NCBI RefSeq assembly: GCF_000767835.1
Contig: NZ_JPEN01000012.1
Location: forward strand, 28,713 to 75,197
DNA from: Streptococcus sinensis
Lineage (GTDB): Bacteria > Bacillota > Bacilli > Lactobacillales > Streptococcaceae
Reading direction: 5' to 3'
Length of the DNA stretch: 46,485 bases
The stretch's first letter is position 1, and each line of letters begins with the position of its first letter. Below are positions 25,551-34,603 of the stretch, in pieces. The translations under genes were made by a program, and so were the position numbers. Below the pieces are notes generated by a model. It saw nothing but the letters and a program-made list of their open reading frames with translations. It was not told the origin of the DNA and made no database searches.

Positions 25551-26606
25551 TTGAATAAAAACGATATAATGAAATTTGCTGGAATGTTTTTAGCATCCTT
25601 CTTGCTTATTTGTGGATTGACTTTATTTTACCAACAAAACCAACAAGTTAAAAAGGCCGTGCCGGAATCTAGTCTAGCAATCACCTCTTCGTCCTCTGGA
25701 GAAGAGACAAAAACAAGCACAGAGCTGACTCCGATTGCTGCTAAGACGCCGGAAGAGAAACAACGGGTGATGGAAGAAGACCTCCCGACCATGGAAGCCT
25801 TGGGCTTATCTTACGATTATGCGAATATGACCTTGACACAAGTCATCCAAGCCTACATGGATGAAGTAGGGATTGACCATTCTCAGATTGCTTTTTCATA
25901 CAAGGATCTGACAAGCGGGCAAACCTATGCTATGAACGATACCCAGCCCATGACAGCCGGCTCCACTTATAAACTGCCTCTCAATATGTTGGTCGTTGAT
26001 GAGGTGGTTGCAGGCAAATTATCATTGGAAGAGCGTTTTGATATTACGAACACTAGTTACGAATACAAAGGAGAACATGATAATTATGTAGCAGCCTTCA
26101 ATGGTGCTATGTCTATTCCAGATATGCAGGAGTATTCGCTGATTTACTCTGAAAATACACCAGCTTATGCTTTGGCAGAGCGATTGGGTGGGATGGATAA
26201 GGCTTATAATTTGTTTAAAAAATACGGCCAATCAAAAGCGGAAATCAAGACCATCAGTAAAGAAAATAAAACAACAACGGATTATTATATTCAAGTCCTA
26301 GAGTATCTATGGAATAATCAAGAAAAATATAAGGATCTTCTCAATTTCATCGGGGTTTCTTTCCCAAATGAATATTACAAGCGCTATGTTCGTGGCATTA
26401 CCATTTATCAAAAGCCTGGCTATGTCCGTGAGGCACTCAATGTCGACGCGATTGTCATGGAGGAGAAACCTTATATTGTGGCCCTCTATACGGCCTATTT
26501 GGGTGGCAGTACGGAGGCTAGTGACGAGATTAGCGGTGTCGGAATTGATCAGGTTGGTCAGCTTGCTTATATCATCAATGAGTGGCATCGTGTAAATATG
26601 AACTAA
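25551..26606 (+). CDS. Membrane-anchored serine hydrolase (class A beta-lactamase-like fold)
   Basis: Extracytoplasmic protein of 351 aa with one N-terminal transmembrane segment (about residues 10-27), a Ser/Thr-rich linker and a beta-lactamase/transpeptidase-like domain from about residue 105. The SxxK nucleophile motif is Ser138-T-Y-Lys141 in AGSTYKLPLN, and YSENTPAYALAERLGG fits the second active-site element. A canonical KTG is not obvious; KPGYVREALND is the likely equivalent (KPG). The TTG start follows CAGGAGA. Related proteins lack strong beta-lactamase activity and may act on wall peptides; the real substrate is unknown. Confidence 0.82.
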   Translation: MNKNDIMKFAGMFLASFLLICGLTLFYQQNQQVKKAVPESSLAITSSSSGEETKTSTELTPIAAKTPEEKQRVMEEDLPTMEALGLSYDYANMTLTQVIQAYMDEVGIDHSQIAFSYKDLTSGQTYAMNDTQPMTAGSTYKLPLNMLVVDEVVAGKLSLEERFDITNTSYEYKGEHDNYVAAFNGAMSIPDMQEYSLIYSENTPAYALAERLGGMDKAYNLFKKYGQSKAEIKTISKENKTTTDYYIQVLEYLWNNQEKYKDLLNFIGVSFPNEYYKRYVRGITIYQKPGYVREALNVDAIVMEEKPYIVALYTAYLGGSTEASDEISGVGIDQVGQLAYIINEWHRVNMN

Positions 26607-26699
26607 TCTAATAGAAATCACAAATCAATACGCTTTAGATGAAAATCTGGGCGTATTTTTGGTTTTTATTGCAGTAGAGCTTGATGATTTTTAGATTGA

Positions 26700-26774
26700 A
26701 ATCTATTTAGAAAAAAATCAAAATAGATTTGACAGAAAAAAAGGAAAGATGTATAATCTATTTAGAAAAAAATC
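26700..26774 (+). promoter_or_regulatory. Consensus promoter flanked by 20-bp operator repeats
   Basis: A perfect sigma-A promoter, TTGACA (26729-26734), 17-nt spacer, TATAAT (26752-26757), lies between two exact copies of a 20-bp element, AATCTATTTAGAAAAAAATC, at 26700-26719 and 26755-26774. The second copy overlaps the -10. Additional AGATTT/AAATCT half-sites lie between 26692 and 26730. This looks like the operator of the ArsR-type repressor encoded two genes downstream. Confidence 0.8.
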
Positions 26775-26797
26775 TAAACAGTTCAGGAGAAAAAACG

Positions 26798-27586
26798 ATG
26801 ATTTCCATTCATATCTTGATTGCTATGCTGCTGATTTTAGGGGCAGTCCTTGTTCCTTTGGTTTATTTTAAAAAGACCAAGCACATTTCTCTATTAGTCT
26901 TTCTTTTAGGGGGGGTTGGTTTTTATTTATCGAGTCAAGTTCTGGAAAATATTTTGCACCGTATCGTTTTACAGCCTCAGGCTGATGGAACTATCGCTTT
27001 GCAGACGGAAAATCCTTGGCTATATGTCCTTTATGGTATTGCTGCGGCAGCTATTTTTGAAGAAACAGCCCGCTGGGTCATCTTTTACTGGCTGCAGAAG
27101 AAGCGTCCACTGACCTTTAGGGATGGTGTAGCCTATGGCTTGGGTCATGGTGGTATTGAGGCTTTGTTTGTTGGTATTGTCAGCCTCTTAAACCTTTGGG
27201 TTATGGCTCAAGTAGTGACTCAAGGGAATGCCCAGACGCTGGCTCAAATTCCCCAAGCAACGATTGATTATGTCCGTTCCATGAGCGCTGGCAGCATCTA
27301 TCTTTTAGCTCTTGAACGGATCTTGGCTATTCTCATCCAAATTCTGCTGACTTTCTGGGTTTGGAAGGCGGTTAAGGAGAAGGCGCCAGTGTATTTTATA
27401 GCCGCTCTGGGACTTCATGCCCTGATTGACTTAGCGCCTGCTCTAGCTCAGGTAGGCTTTCTTCCGCCACTGGCTGTTGAGGCTCTGCTCTTAGTAGAAG
27501 TAGTGGCACTAGTCTTTCTGACCAAGAAAATTTTGAAAGTTTACCTGAAGGAAAGGTTCAATCATGGGGATCAGTCAAACGCTTAA
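26798..27586 (+). CDS. YhfC family intramembrane protease-like protein
   Basis: Polytopic membrane protein of 262 aa with about seven hydrophobic helices. The motif AAAIFEETARWVIFYWLQKK followed by YGLGHGGIEALFVGIVSL, with paired Glu and later His, is the signature of the YhfC/CPBP-type intramembrane metalloprotease group (Pfam PF10086). The start at 26798 follows CAGGAGA; the open frame back to 26729 covers the promoter. It is first in an operon with an ArsR-type repressor and an SdpI-like protein, overlapping the repressor gene by 23 nt. Substrate unknown. Confidence 0.82.
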   Translation: MISIHILIAMLLILGAVLVPLVYFKKTKHISLLVFLLGGVGFYLSSQVLENILHRIVLQPQADGTIALQTENPWLYVLYGIAAAAIFEETARWVIFYWLQKKRPLTFRDGVAYGLGHGGIEALFVGIVSLLNLWVMAQVVTQGNAQTLAQIPQATIDYVRSMSAGSIYLLALERILAILIQILLTFWVWKAVKEKAPVYFIAALGLHALIDLAPALAQVGFLPPLAVEALLLVEVVALVFLTKKILKVYLKERFNHGDQSNA

Positions 27587-27845
27587 AGCCCTAGCTGATC
27601 CAGTTCGGAGGGGGATTCTGGAAATGCTCAAGCATGGTCCGAAGTCAGCAGGGGAAATTGCTCAAGCTTTTGAGCTGACTCCTGCGACGGTATCCTACCA
27701 CCTCTCTCAGCTAAAGAAAGCCGGTCTGCTCATAGAAGAAAAGCAGAAGAACTTTATTTATTACAGCTTAGATGTCACGGTTTTTGAAGAAATTCTTGTC
27801 TGGTTTCAATCTCTTGGAGGAGGAAACGAAAATGAAAAAAAATAG
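27564..27845 (+). CDS. ArsR/SdpR-type autorepressor
   Basis: Winged-helix repressor of 93 aa: LKALADPVRRGILEMLKHGPKSAGEIAQAFELTPATVSYHLSQLKKAGLL is the ArsR DNA-binding domain. There is no metal-binding ELCVCD motif, which points to the SdpR branch that is sequestered at the membrane by SdpI. It overlaps both neighbours (23 nt with the protease gene, 14 nt with the sdpI-like gene), so all three are translationally coupled. Its likely operator is the pair of 20-bp repeats around the operon promoter. Confidence 0.88.
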   Translation: MGISQTLKALADPVRRGILEMLKHGPKSAGEIAQAFELTPATVSYHLSQLKKAGLLIEEKQKNFIYYSLDVTVFEEILVWFQSLGGGNENEKK

Positions 27846-28329
27846 TTTACAAGAATTAGGATGGGCACTTGGCGTCATGCTCTTGCCAGTTTTATATGCC
27901 ATCTGGGTCTATAAAAAATTACCAGAAAACCTAGCTATTCACTTTGACTTATCTGGAAAAGACGATTCCTTTTTACCTAAGTTTTTAGTAGTTTCGGCTT
28001 TTCCAATTGTCATGATGCTGCTAGAAGTTATGATTTACTGGACAACCATTGCCAAAGATATCTTGAATAGAACCTTTAAGCACCTTATTCGATGGATATT
28101 TCCTTTTACCTTTGTTTCGCTATATCTAGCTACCATTTATCAGGGCTTACATGAGAGTTTTGATATACGTAAAATAGCAACTATGCTAGTGGCTTTGGTT
28201 TTTATAATTGTAAGCAATTACTTACCTAAAAAAATACAGGCTGATAGAGAGCCTATGAATAGAAAGTGGGCACACTTCTTTGTTCTGCTAGGATTTCTTC
28301 TTTTTATAGTAGGGATTTTCTTCTTGTAA
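27832..28329 (+). CDS. SdpI-like membrane protein (DUF1648)
   Basis: Protein of 165 aa with about five hydrophobic helices. The N-terminal DUF1648 signature is seen in LLPVLYAIWVYKKLPENLAIHFDLSGKDD and the C-terminal SdpI-type region in NYLPKKIQADREPMNRKWAHFF. In Bacillus subtilis SdpI is both the immunity protein against the SdpC toxin and the receptor that captures the SdpR repressor. The ATG at 27832 follows AGGAGG; a longer frame from 27772 is ignored. No sdpC-like toxin gene is visible nearby. Confidence 0.85.
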   Translation: MKKNSLQELGWALGVMLLPVLYAIWVYKKLPENLAIHFDLSGKDDSFLPKFLVVSAFPIVMMLLEVMIYWTTIAKDILNRTFKHLIRWIFPFTFVSLYLATIYQGLHESFDIRKIATMLVALVFIIVSNYLPKKIQADREPMNRKWAHFFVLLGFLLFIVGIFFL

Positions 28330-28376
28330 GCGGATTTATGCTATAATCGTAATAGTATCAAACAAAAAGGTTTATT

Positions 28377-29063
28377 ATGATCAATAAGGAACATTATCAA
28401 ATTATTAAACAACATCCAGCTTTTGCTAATTTACCTGTGGAACTTTTTGACAAAATGGCTGTTGAGATTCAATTTCGTAAGATTCCCAAAGGGCAGATTA
28501 TCTTTTTTTCAGGGGATCGTCGGGAGCGGCTTTTCCTTTTGCATCAGGGCTATGTTCGTATCGAGCAATATGATTCAACGGATACATTTTCCTACATGGA
28601 CTATATTAAAAAGGACAGTATTTTTCCTTATGGGGGCATGTTTTTTGATGAGCGTTATCATTATACTGCCAGTGCGGTCACTAATGTGGAGTATTTCAGC
28701 ATTCCCATGGACTTGTTTGAGAATTATTCAAAGAGGAGTGTAGAACAGTTGCTATTTATCACCAAGCGGTTATCGCAGATTTTAGAATTTCAGGAGCTCC
28801 GCTTGAGAAATGTTGTATCAGCCAGTGCCACCGATCGTGTTATCCAATCTCTCTCCATTTTATGCATGGATTTATGCAGGGAGGGAGACAGTCTGCCTTT
28901 CCCAATCAGCATGAAAGAATTAGCCAAGCTGGGAGCTACAACACGCGAAACAGTCAATCAGGTTCTAAAAAAATTGAGGGAAGAAGGCCAGATTGATTAT
29001 GAGCATAAGAAACTCACTTTTAAAAAGAAAGAATATTTTATGAAATATTTTGAAGGAAGCTAA
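28377..29063 (+). CDS. flp: Crp/Fnr family regulator of the arginine deiminase operon
   Basis: Regulator of 228 aa with an N-terminal cyclic-nucleotide-binding-like barrel (about 20-130) and a C-terminal Crp-type winged helix (about 150-222, with PISMKELAKLGATTRETVNQVLKKLREEGQI). The residues that hold cAMP in Crp are not conserved, and no FNR-type Cys cluster is present, so the ligand is unknown. Its position directly before arcA matches Flp/FlpS of oral streptococci and S. suis, which activate the arc genes. It has its own extended -10 (TGCTATAAT, 28339-28347) and a terminator after it. Confidence 0.88.
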   Translation: MINKEHYQIIKQHPAFANLPVELFDKMAVEIQFRKIPKGQIIFFSGDRRERLFLLHQGYVRIEQYDSTDTFSYMDYIKKDSIFPYGGMFFDERYHYTASAVTNVEYFSIPMDLFENYSKRSVEQLLFITKRLSQILEFQELRLRNVVSASATDRVIQSLSILCMDLCREGDSLPFPISMKELAKLGATTRETVNQVLKKLREEGQIDYEHKKLTFKKKEYFMKYFEGS

Positions 29064-29086
29064 TCAGTCATTTGATTAGCTTTTTT
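29059..29086 (+). terminator. Terminator after flp
   Basis: GCTAATCA and TGATTAGC arms with a 6-nt loop and TTTTTT; the left arm includes the flp stop codon. Confidence 0.85.
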
Positions 29087-29369
29087 CAAACATTTTGCTA
29101 CATTTTAGCCATTTTTCTGATGATATCCTCATATTAAGCGCACATTATTTTTTTGTAAAAAAATATATATTCTTAAAAATAATATAATAGCTATAATATG
29201 CAAAGAAAACGCTTAAAAAAAGATAAATATGAAAATGTTTTATAAAAAACACAAAGGATTTGGCATTTACAATGTAAGATTTTTGATGTAAGCCTTTTCA
29301 AACAGTGGTAGAATAAGAGACATAAAAGGGATTGGGAAACCAAACCTCAATGAAGAAGGAGGACAGTTG
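29064..29369 (+). promoter_or_regulatory. arcA control region
   Basis: This 306-nt gap holds the arc promoter and regulatory DNA. TGGTAGAAT (29306-29314) is an extended -10 with the arcA start about 56 nt on. A cre-like site AGAAAACGCTTAAA (29204-29217) and a palindromic TATGAAAATGTTTTATA near 29228-29244 are candidate CcpA sites. AT-rich ATATATTCTTAAAAATAAT (about 29164-29182) could be an ArgR-type box for ArcR. I did not find a clean Flp palindrome. Confidence 0.55.
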
Positions 29370-30599
29370 ATGTCTACACATCCAATTAATGTTTTCTCAG
29401 AAATTGGGAAACTGAAAAAAGTTATGTTGCACCGTCCAGGCAAAGAGTTGGAAAACTTGCTGCCGGACTATCTAGAACGTCTTCTTTTTGATGATATTCC
29501 TTTCTTGGAAGATGCTCAAAAAGAACACGACGCTTTTGCTCAAGCACTTCGTGATGAAGGAGTGGAAGTTCTTTATCTTGAAAAGTTGGCTGCTGAGTCA
29601 CTGACGTCTCCAGAAATTCGTGATCAGTTCATCGAAGAATATCTGGAAGAAGCAAATATCCGTGGTCGCGAAACTAAGAAGGCTATCCGTGAATTACTTC
29701 ATGGCATCAAGGATAACCAAGAATTGGTTGAAAAAACAATGGCTGGGGTTCAAAAAGTTGAATTGCCAGAAATTCCTGAAGAAGCTAAAGGTCTGACTGA
29801 CTTGGTGGAATCAGATTATCCATTTGCGATTGATCCAATGCCAAACTTATACTTCACACGGGATCCGTTTGCTACAATTGGTAATGCTGTATCGCTTAAC
29901 CACATGTTTGCAGATACTCGTAATCGTGAAACTCTTTACGGTAAATACATCTTCAAGTACCATCCAGAATACGGTGGTAAGGTTGAGTTGGTTTACAACC
30001 GTGAAGAAGATACTCGTATCGAAGGTGGAGATGAGTTAGTTCTTTCTAAAGATGTATTGGCAGTTGGTATTTCTCAACGTACAGACGCAGCATCTATCGA
30101 AAAACTTTTGGTGAACATCTTCAAGAAGAATGTTGGCTTCAAGAAAGTATTGGCATTTGAATTTGCTAACAACCGTAAATTCATGCACTTGGATACTGTC
30201 TTCACTATGGTAGACTATGACAAGTTCACGATTCACCCAGAAATCGAAGGCGACCTTCGCGTTTACTCAGTTACTTATGAAAACGAAAAACTGAAGATCG
30301 TTGAAGAAAAAGGTGACTTGGCTGAACTTCTTGCTCAAAACCTTGGCGTAGAAAAAGTTCATTTGATTCGTTGCGGTGGCGGTAATATCGTAGCAGCTGC
30401 GCGTGAACAATGGAATGACGGATCTAACACCTTGACTATCGCTCCTGGTGTGGTAGTGGTTTATGACCGCAATACCGTGACCAACAAGATTTTGGAAGAA
30501 TACGGGCTTCGCTTGATTAAGATTCGCGGAAGTGAATTGGTTCGGGGCCGTGGTGGACCTCGTTGTATGTCTATGCCATTTGAACGTGAAGAGGTTTAA
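29370..30599 (+). CDS. arcA: Arginine deiminase
   Basis: First enzyme of the arginine deiminase pathway, converting arginine to citrulline and ammonia, 409 aa. Hallmarks are FTRDPF, the GGDEL segment, HLDTVFTM and the C-terminal nucleophile Cys399 in [19 protein letters not shown] lies 7 nt before the ATG at 29370; a TTG one codon earlier is not needed. High-expression codon use. Ammonia from this pathway raises pH around oral streptococci. First gene of arcABCDT. Confidence 0.98.
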   Translation: MSTHPINVFSEIGKLKKVMLHRPGKELENLLPDYLERLLFDDIPFLEDAQKEHDAFAQALRDEGVEVLYLEKLAAESLTSPEIRDQFIEEYLEEANIRGRETKKAIRELLHGIKDNQELVEKTMAGVQKVELPEIPEEAKGLTDLVESDYPFAIDPMPNLYFTRDPFATIGNAVSLNHMFADTRNRETLYGKYIFKYHPEYGGKVELVYNREEDTRIEGGDELVLSKDVLAVGISQRTDAASIEKLLVNIFKKNVGFKKVLAFEFANNRKFMHLDTVFTMVDYDKFTIHPEIEGDLRVYSVTYENEKLKIVEEKGDLAELLAQNLGVEKVHLIRCGGGNIVAAAREQWNDGSNTLTIAPGVVVVYDRNTVTNKILEEYGLRLIKIRGSELVRGRGGPRCMSMPFEREEV

Positions 30600-30656
30600 T
30601 CCGTGCTCGGCATTCGTCAATAGAAAATCTAATAATTAGAAAGAGGAAATAATAGA

Positions 30657-31673
30657 ATGACAAATTCAGTATTCCAAGGACGCAGCTTCTTGGCAGAAAA
30701 AGACTTTACTCGTGCAGAGTTAGAATACCTGATTGGTCTTTCAGCTCACTTGAAAGATTTGAAAAAACGCAACATTGAGCACCGTTACCTTGCTGGTAAA
30801 AATATTGCTCTCTTGTTTGAAAAAACTTCTACTCGTACTCGTGCAGCCTTTACGACAGCAGCTATCGACCTTGGCGCGCATCCAGAATACCTTGGAGCAA
30901 ACGATATTCAGTTAGGTAAAAAAGAATCTACTGAAGATACTGCTAAAGTATTAGGACGTATGTTTGACGGGATTGAATTCCGCGGCTTCAGCCAACGCAT
31001 GGTAGAAGAATTGGCAGAATTCTCAGGTGTTCCAGTATGGAATGGTTTGACTGACGAATGGCACCCAACTCAAATGTTGGCGGACTACTTGACTGTTCAA
31101 GAAAACTTTGGCCGCTTGGAAGGCTTGACATTGGTTTACTGTGGTGATGGACGTAACAACGTTGCTAACAGCTTGCTCGTAACAGGTGCTATCCTTGGTG
31201 TTAATGTTCACATCTTCTCACCACAAGAACTCTTCCCAGAAAAAGAAATCGTTGAGTTGGCAGAAGGATTTGCTAAAGAAAGTGGCGCACATATCCTCAT
31301 CACTGAAGATGCAGACGAAGCTGTTAAAGGTGCAGATGTTCTTTACACAGACGTTTGGGTATCTATGGGTGAAGAAGACAAGTTTGCAGAACGCGTTGCA
31401 CTTTTGAAACCTTACCAAGTTAACATGGAATTGGTGAAAAAAGCTGAAAATGAAGACTTAATCTTCTTGCACTGCTTGCCAGCATTCCACGATACAAATA
31501 CTGTTTACGGTAAAGATGTTGCTGAAAAATTCGGCGTAGAAGAAATGGAAGTAACAGACGAAGTCTTCCGCAGCAAATATGCTCGTCATTTCGACCAAGC
31601 AGAAAACCGTATGCACACTATCAAAGCGGTTATGGCTGCAACTCTTGGAAACCTCTACATTCCAAAAGTATAA
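30657..31673 (+). CDS. arcB: Ornithine carbamoyltransferase (catabolic)
   Basis: Phosphorolyses citrulline to ornithine and carbamoyl phosphate, 338 aa. The carbamoyl-phosphate motif STRTR (residues 58-62), the [11 protein letters not shown] segment, and HCLPAFHD are present, as in catabolic OTCases. AGAGGAAA precedes the ATG. Separated from arcA by 57 nt without a terminator. Confidence 0.97.
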   Translation: MTNSVFQGRSFLAEKDFTRAELEYLIGLSAHLKDLKKRNIEHRYLAGKNIALLFEKTSTRTRAAFTTAAIDLGAHPEYLGANDIQLGKKESTEDTAKVLGRMFDGIEFRGFSQRMVEELAEFSGVPVWNGLTDEWHPTQMLADYLTVQENFGRLEGLTLVYCGDGRNNVANSLLVTGAILGVNVHIFSPQELFPEKEIVELAEGFAKESGAHILITEDADEAVKGADVLYTDVWVSMGEEDKFAERVALLKPYQVNMELVKKAENEDLIFLHCLPAFHDTNTVYGKDVAEKFGVEEMEVTDEVFRSKYARHFDQAENRMHTIKAVMAATLGNLYIPKV

Positions 31674-31705
31674 TCTTACATAAGAAACCGTCTACCAACA
31701 GCTAT

Positions 31706-31772
31706 GAGGGCTGCGACTAATAGCTTTAGTCCGGCCCTCTTTTATATGATAAGGAATGCTTATTTCCTTATC
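31706..31772 (+). terminator. Two consecutive hairpins between arcB and arcC
   Basis: Stem 31706-31711/31734-31739 (GAGGGC/GCCCTC) with an inner GACTA/TAGTC extension is followed by TTTTA. A second perfect 9-bp hairpin (GATAAGGAA/TTCCTTATC) occupies 31748-31772. They may act as a partial terminator, attenuator or mRNA-processing site inside the arc operon. Confidence 0.6.
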
Positions 31773-31800
31773 GAAAATTTGAAAATCTACTAAAATAAAT

Positions 31801-31814
31801 TGGAAGCGCATTCT
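31801..31814 (+). promoter_or_regulatory. cre-like site upstream of arcC
   Basis: TGGAAGCGCATTCT fits the CcpA consensus TGNAANCGNWNNCA at all positions but the last. It lies 26 nt before the arcC start. Confidence 0.6.
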
Positions 31815-31839
31815 TTTGAGCGCAATAAAGGAGAATTAA

Positions 31840-32787
31840 ATGGCAAATCGTAAAATCGTTGTAGCCTTGGGAGGAAATGCCATCCTTTCATCTGATCCAT
31901 CAGCAAAGGCTCAACAAGAAGCTTTGGTTGAAACAGCCAAGCATCTTGTAAAACTAATCAAAAATGGGGATGATTTGATCATCACTCACGGGAATGGACC
32001 GCAAGTAGGAAACTTGCTGCTGCAACACTTGGCGGCGGACTCTGAAAAGAATCCTGCCTTCCCACTCGACTCTCTTGTGGCTATGACAGAAGGCAGCATT
32101 GGCTTTTGGCTGCAAAATGCTTTGCAAAATGCTCTCTTGGATGAAGGAATCGAAAAGAATGTCGCTTCTGTTGTGACGCAAGTAGTGGTGGATAAGAACG
32201 ATCCAGCCTTTGTCAACCTCAGCAAGCCAATCGGTCCTTTCTACTCAGAAGAAGAAGCAAAAGCGGAAGCTGAAAAGAGCGGAGCGACTTTCAAAGAGGA
32301 TGCTGGCCGCGGTTGGCGCAAAGTTGTTGCTTCACCAAAACCTGTTGACATCAAAGAAATTGAAACTATCCGTACTCTCTTGAACGCTGGTCAAGTTGTG
32401 GTAGCAGCTGGAGGCGGCGGTATTCCAGTTATTAAAGAAGATAATGGTCATCTGGCTGGTGTTGAAGCTGTTATTGATAAGGATTTCGCTTCTCAGCGCT
32501 TGGCTGAATTGGTCGAAGCAGACCTCTTCATCGTCTTGACTGGTGTGGATTATGTCTTTGTCAATTACAATAAACCAAATCAAGAAAAATTGGAACATGT
32601 AACAGTTGCTCAACTGGAAGAGTATATCAAGCAAGAACAATTTGCACCAGGCAGCATGCTTCCAAAAGTAGAAGCAGCGATTGCCTTTGTCAATGACCGT
32701 CCAGAAGGAAAAGCAGTTATTACTTCCCTTGAAAACCTTGGAGCTTTGATTGAATCTGAAAGCGGAACAATTATTGAAAAAGGTTAG
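31840..32787 (+). CDS. arcC: Carbamate kinase
   Basis: Transfers phosphate from carbamoyl phosphate to ADP, giving ATP, CO2 and ammonia; 315 aa. The N-terminal [10 protein letters not shown] and [12 protein letters not shown] motifs, the [11 protein letters not shown] substrate loop and [11 protein letters not shown] are intact. AAAGGAG lies before the ATG. Two hairpins and a cre-like site separate it from arcB, so it may also be transcribed or regulated independently. Confidence 0.97.
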   Translation: MANRKIVVALGGNAILSSDPSAKAQQEALVETAKHLVKLIKNGDDLIITHGNGPQVGNLLLQHLAADSEKNPAFPLDSLVAMTEGSIGFWLQNALQNALLDEGIEKNVASVVTQVVVDKNDPAFVNLSKPIGPFYSEEEAKAEAEKSGATFKEDAGRGWRKVVASPKPVDIKEIETIRTLLNAGQVVVAAGGGGIPVIKEDNGHLAGVEAVIDKDFASQRLAELVEADLFIVLTGVDYVFVNYNKPNQEKLEHVTVAQLEEYIKQEQFAPGSMLPKVEAAIAFVNDRPEGKAVITSLENLGALIESESGTIIEKG

Positions 32788-32853
32788 TCATAATTAATTT
32801 ATACATACGTTAGAAAATCATTTATATTTATTTTCTGTTTTATTTTAATAAAG

Positions 32854-32926
32854 TTTTCAGGGAAAGCATATTTGGCGGTTCCATTGTCTTCCTTTTATTC
32901 AAATTTAAGAAAGCTTTTCCTGAAAA
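32854..32926. repeat. 14-bp inverted repeat with 45-nt loop between arcC and arcD
   Basis: Arm 32854-32867 (TTTTCAGGGAAAGC) pairs along its full length with 32913-32926 (GCTTTTCCTGAAAA), counting one G-U pair. There is no T-run directly after the right arm. In RNA this is a stable long stem; in DNA it could be a protein-binding site or small-element remnant. Confidence 0.7.
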
Positions 32927-32990
32927 TATTTAATAGCTTTTCACAAAAATACTAGCTTTTTAAATGTTAATATGGTAAAATAAATTTAAA

Positions 32991-33006
32991 TAGAAAGCGT
33001 TTTCTT
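32991..33006 (+). promoter_or_regulatory. cre site upstream of arcD
   Basis: TAGAAAGCGTTTTCTT is a near-perfect palindromic CcpA site (consensus WTGAAARCGYTTTCWN with one change), 65 nt before the arcD start. Confidence 0.7.
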
Positions 33007-33070
33007 GAATGAAAATTCAAGAAAGTAGTCAGTTTTTTACACTTTGTTATAATATTAGGAGGAAAAAACA

Positions 33071-34582
33071 ATGAGTGAAAAAACAAAAAAAGGTTTTAAG
33101 ATGCCTTCATCTTATACCGTCTTGTTGATAATCATTGCTATTATGGCAGTGATGACATGGATTATCCCTGCGGGTGCTTTTGTAGATGGTGTTTACAAAG
33201 CTCAGCCTCAAAATCCACAAGGGATTTGGGATGTCCTAATGGCACCGATTCGGGCTATGCTAGGTACTCATCCAGAGGAAGGCTCGCTGATTAAAGAAAC
33301 CAGCGCAGCGATTGATGTAGCCTTCTTCATCCTCATGGTTGGTGGTTTCCTTGGCGTTGTTAATGAAACGGGTGCTCTTGACGTAGGGATTGCCTCTATC
33401 GTGAAGAAGTACAAGGGCCGCGAAAAAATGTTGATTTTGGTTCTCATGCCTTTGTTTGCCCTAGGTGGTACAACTTATGGTATGGGTGAAGAAACCATGG
33501 CCTTCTATCCGCTTTTGGTTCCAGTTATGATGGCTGTTGGTTTTGATAGTCTGACTGGTGTAGCGATTATCTTGCTCGGTTCCCAAATTGGATGTTTGGC
33601 TTCTACTTTGAACCCATTTGCAACAGGTATTGCTTCAGCAACTGCTGGAGTTGGTACGGGAGATGGTATCGCTCTTCGCTTGATCTTCTGGGTTGTCTTG
33701 ACTGCTCTGAGCACTTGGTTTGTTTATCGCTATGCGGACAAGATTCAAAAAGATCCGACTAAGTCGCTGGTTTACAGCACTCGTGAAGAAGATTTGAAAC
33801 ACTTTAATGTAGAAGATTCTTCATCAGTAGCATCAACACTTAGCAGCAAACAAAAATCAGTTCTCTTCTTATTTGTTTTAACATTTGTTCTAATGGTATT
33901 GAGTTTCATTCCATGGACAGATCTTGGTATTACTGTTTTCGATAACTTCAACACTTGGTTGACTGGTCTTCCAGTTCTTGGCCAAATCGTTGGTTCATCT
34001 ACAGCTGCTTTGGGTACTTGGTACTTCCCAGAAGGAGCAATGCTCTTTGCTTTTATGGGTATCCTTATTGGTATTGTTTATGGTCTTAAAGAAGACAAAA
34101 TTATTTCTGCCTTCATGAATGGTGCTGCTGACTTGCTCAGTGTTGCCTTGATCGTAGCGATTGCCCGCGGTATCCAAGTTATCATGAACGATGGTATGAT
34201 TACTGACACTATCCTCAACTGGGGTAAAGAAGGTCTGAGCGGTCTATCTTCACAAGTCTTTATCGTTTTGACTTATATCTTCTATCTGCCTATGTCATTC
34301 TTGATCCCATCCTCATCTGGTCTTGCCAGCGCAACTATGGGTATCATGGCTCCGCTCGGAGAATTTGTAAATGTACGTCCTAGCTTGATTATCACTGCTT
34401 ACCAATCTGCTTCAGGTGTCTTGAACTTGATTGCACCAACATCTGGTATTGTGATGGGAGCTCTTGCACTTGGACGTATCAACATTGGTACTTGGTGGAA
34501 ATTCATGGGCAAACTCGTTGTCGCTATCATTGTAGTGACCATCGCCCTTCTTCTCCTTGGAACTTTCCTTCCATTCCTATAA
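33071..34582 (+). CDS. arcD: Arginine-ornithine antiporter, YfcC/ArcD type
   Basis: Membrane transporter of 503 aa with about 12 helices, of the YfcC/C4-dicarboxylate-like family (motifs AFVDGVYK, LGGTTYGMGEETMAFYPLLVPVM, PTSGIVMGALALGR). Its position within arcABCDT makes it the arginine/ornithine exchanger that feeds the deiminase pathway. TAGGAGG gives a strong ribosome site. A 283-nt gap with a cre site and inverted repeat precedes it. It leads into arcT after 21 nt. Confidence 0.94.
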   Translation: MSEKTKKGFKMPSSYTVLLIIIAIMAVMTWIIPAGAFVDGVYKAQPQNPQGIWDVLMAPIRAMLGTHPEEGSLIKETSAAIDVAFFILMVGGFLGVVNETGALDVGIASIVKKYKGREKMLILVLMPLFALGGTTYGMGEETMAFYPLLVPVMMAVGFDSLTGVAIILLGSQIGCLASTLNPFATGIASATAGVGTGDGIALRLIFWVVLTALSTWFVYRYADKIQKDPTKSLVYSTREEDLKHFNVEDSSSVASTLSSKQKSVLFLFVLTFVLMVLSFIPWTDLGITVFDNFNTWLTGLPVLGQIVGSSTAALGTWYFPEGAMLFAFMGILIGIVYGLKEDKIISAFMNGAADLLSVALIVAIARGIQVIMNDGMITDTILNWGKEGLSGLSSQVFIVLTYIFYLPMSFLIPSSSGLASATMGIMAPLGEFVNVRPSLIITAYQSASGVLNLIAPTSGIVMGALALGRINIGTWWKFMGKLVVAIIVVTIALLLLGTFLPFL

Positions 34583-34603
34583 AATAGTGAGTGAGGTGAT
34601 TCC

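Noticed and set aside
26058-26065. TACGAATA within the serine hydrolase gene
   Set aside because: Internal to a coding region, with no T-run and no gene start behind it.
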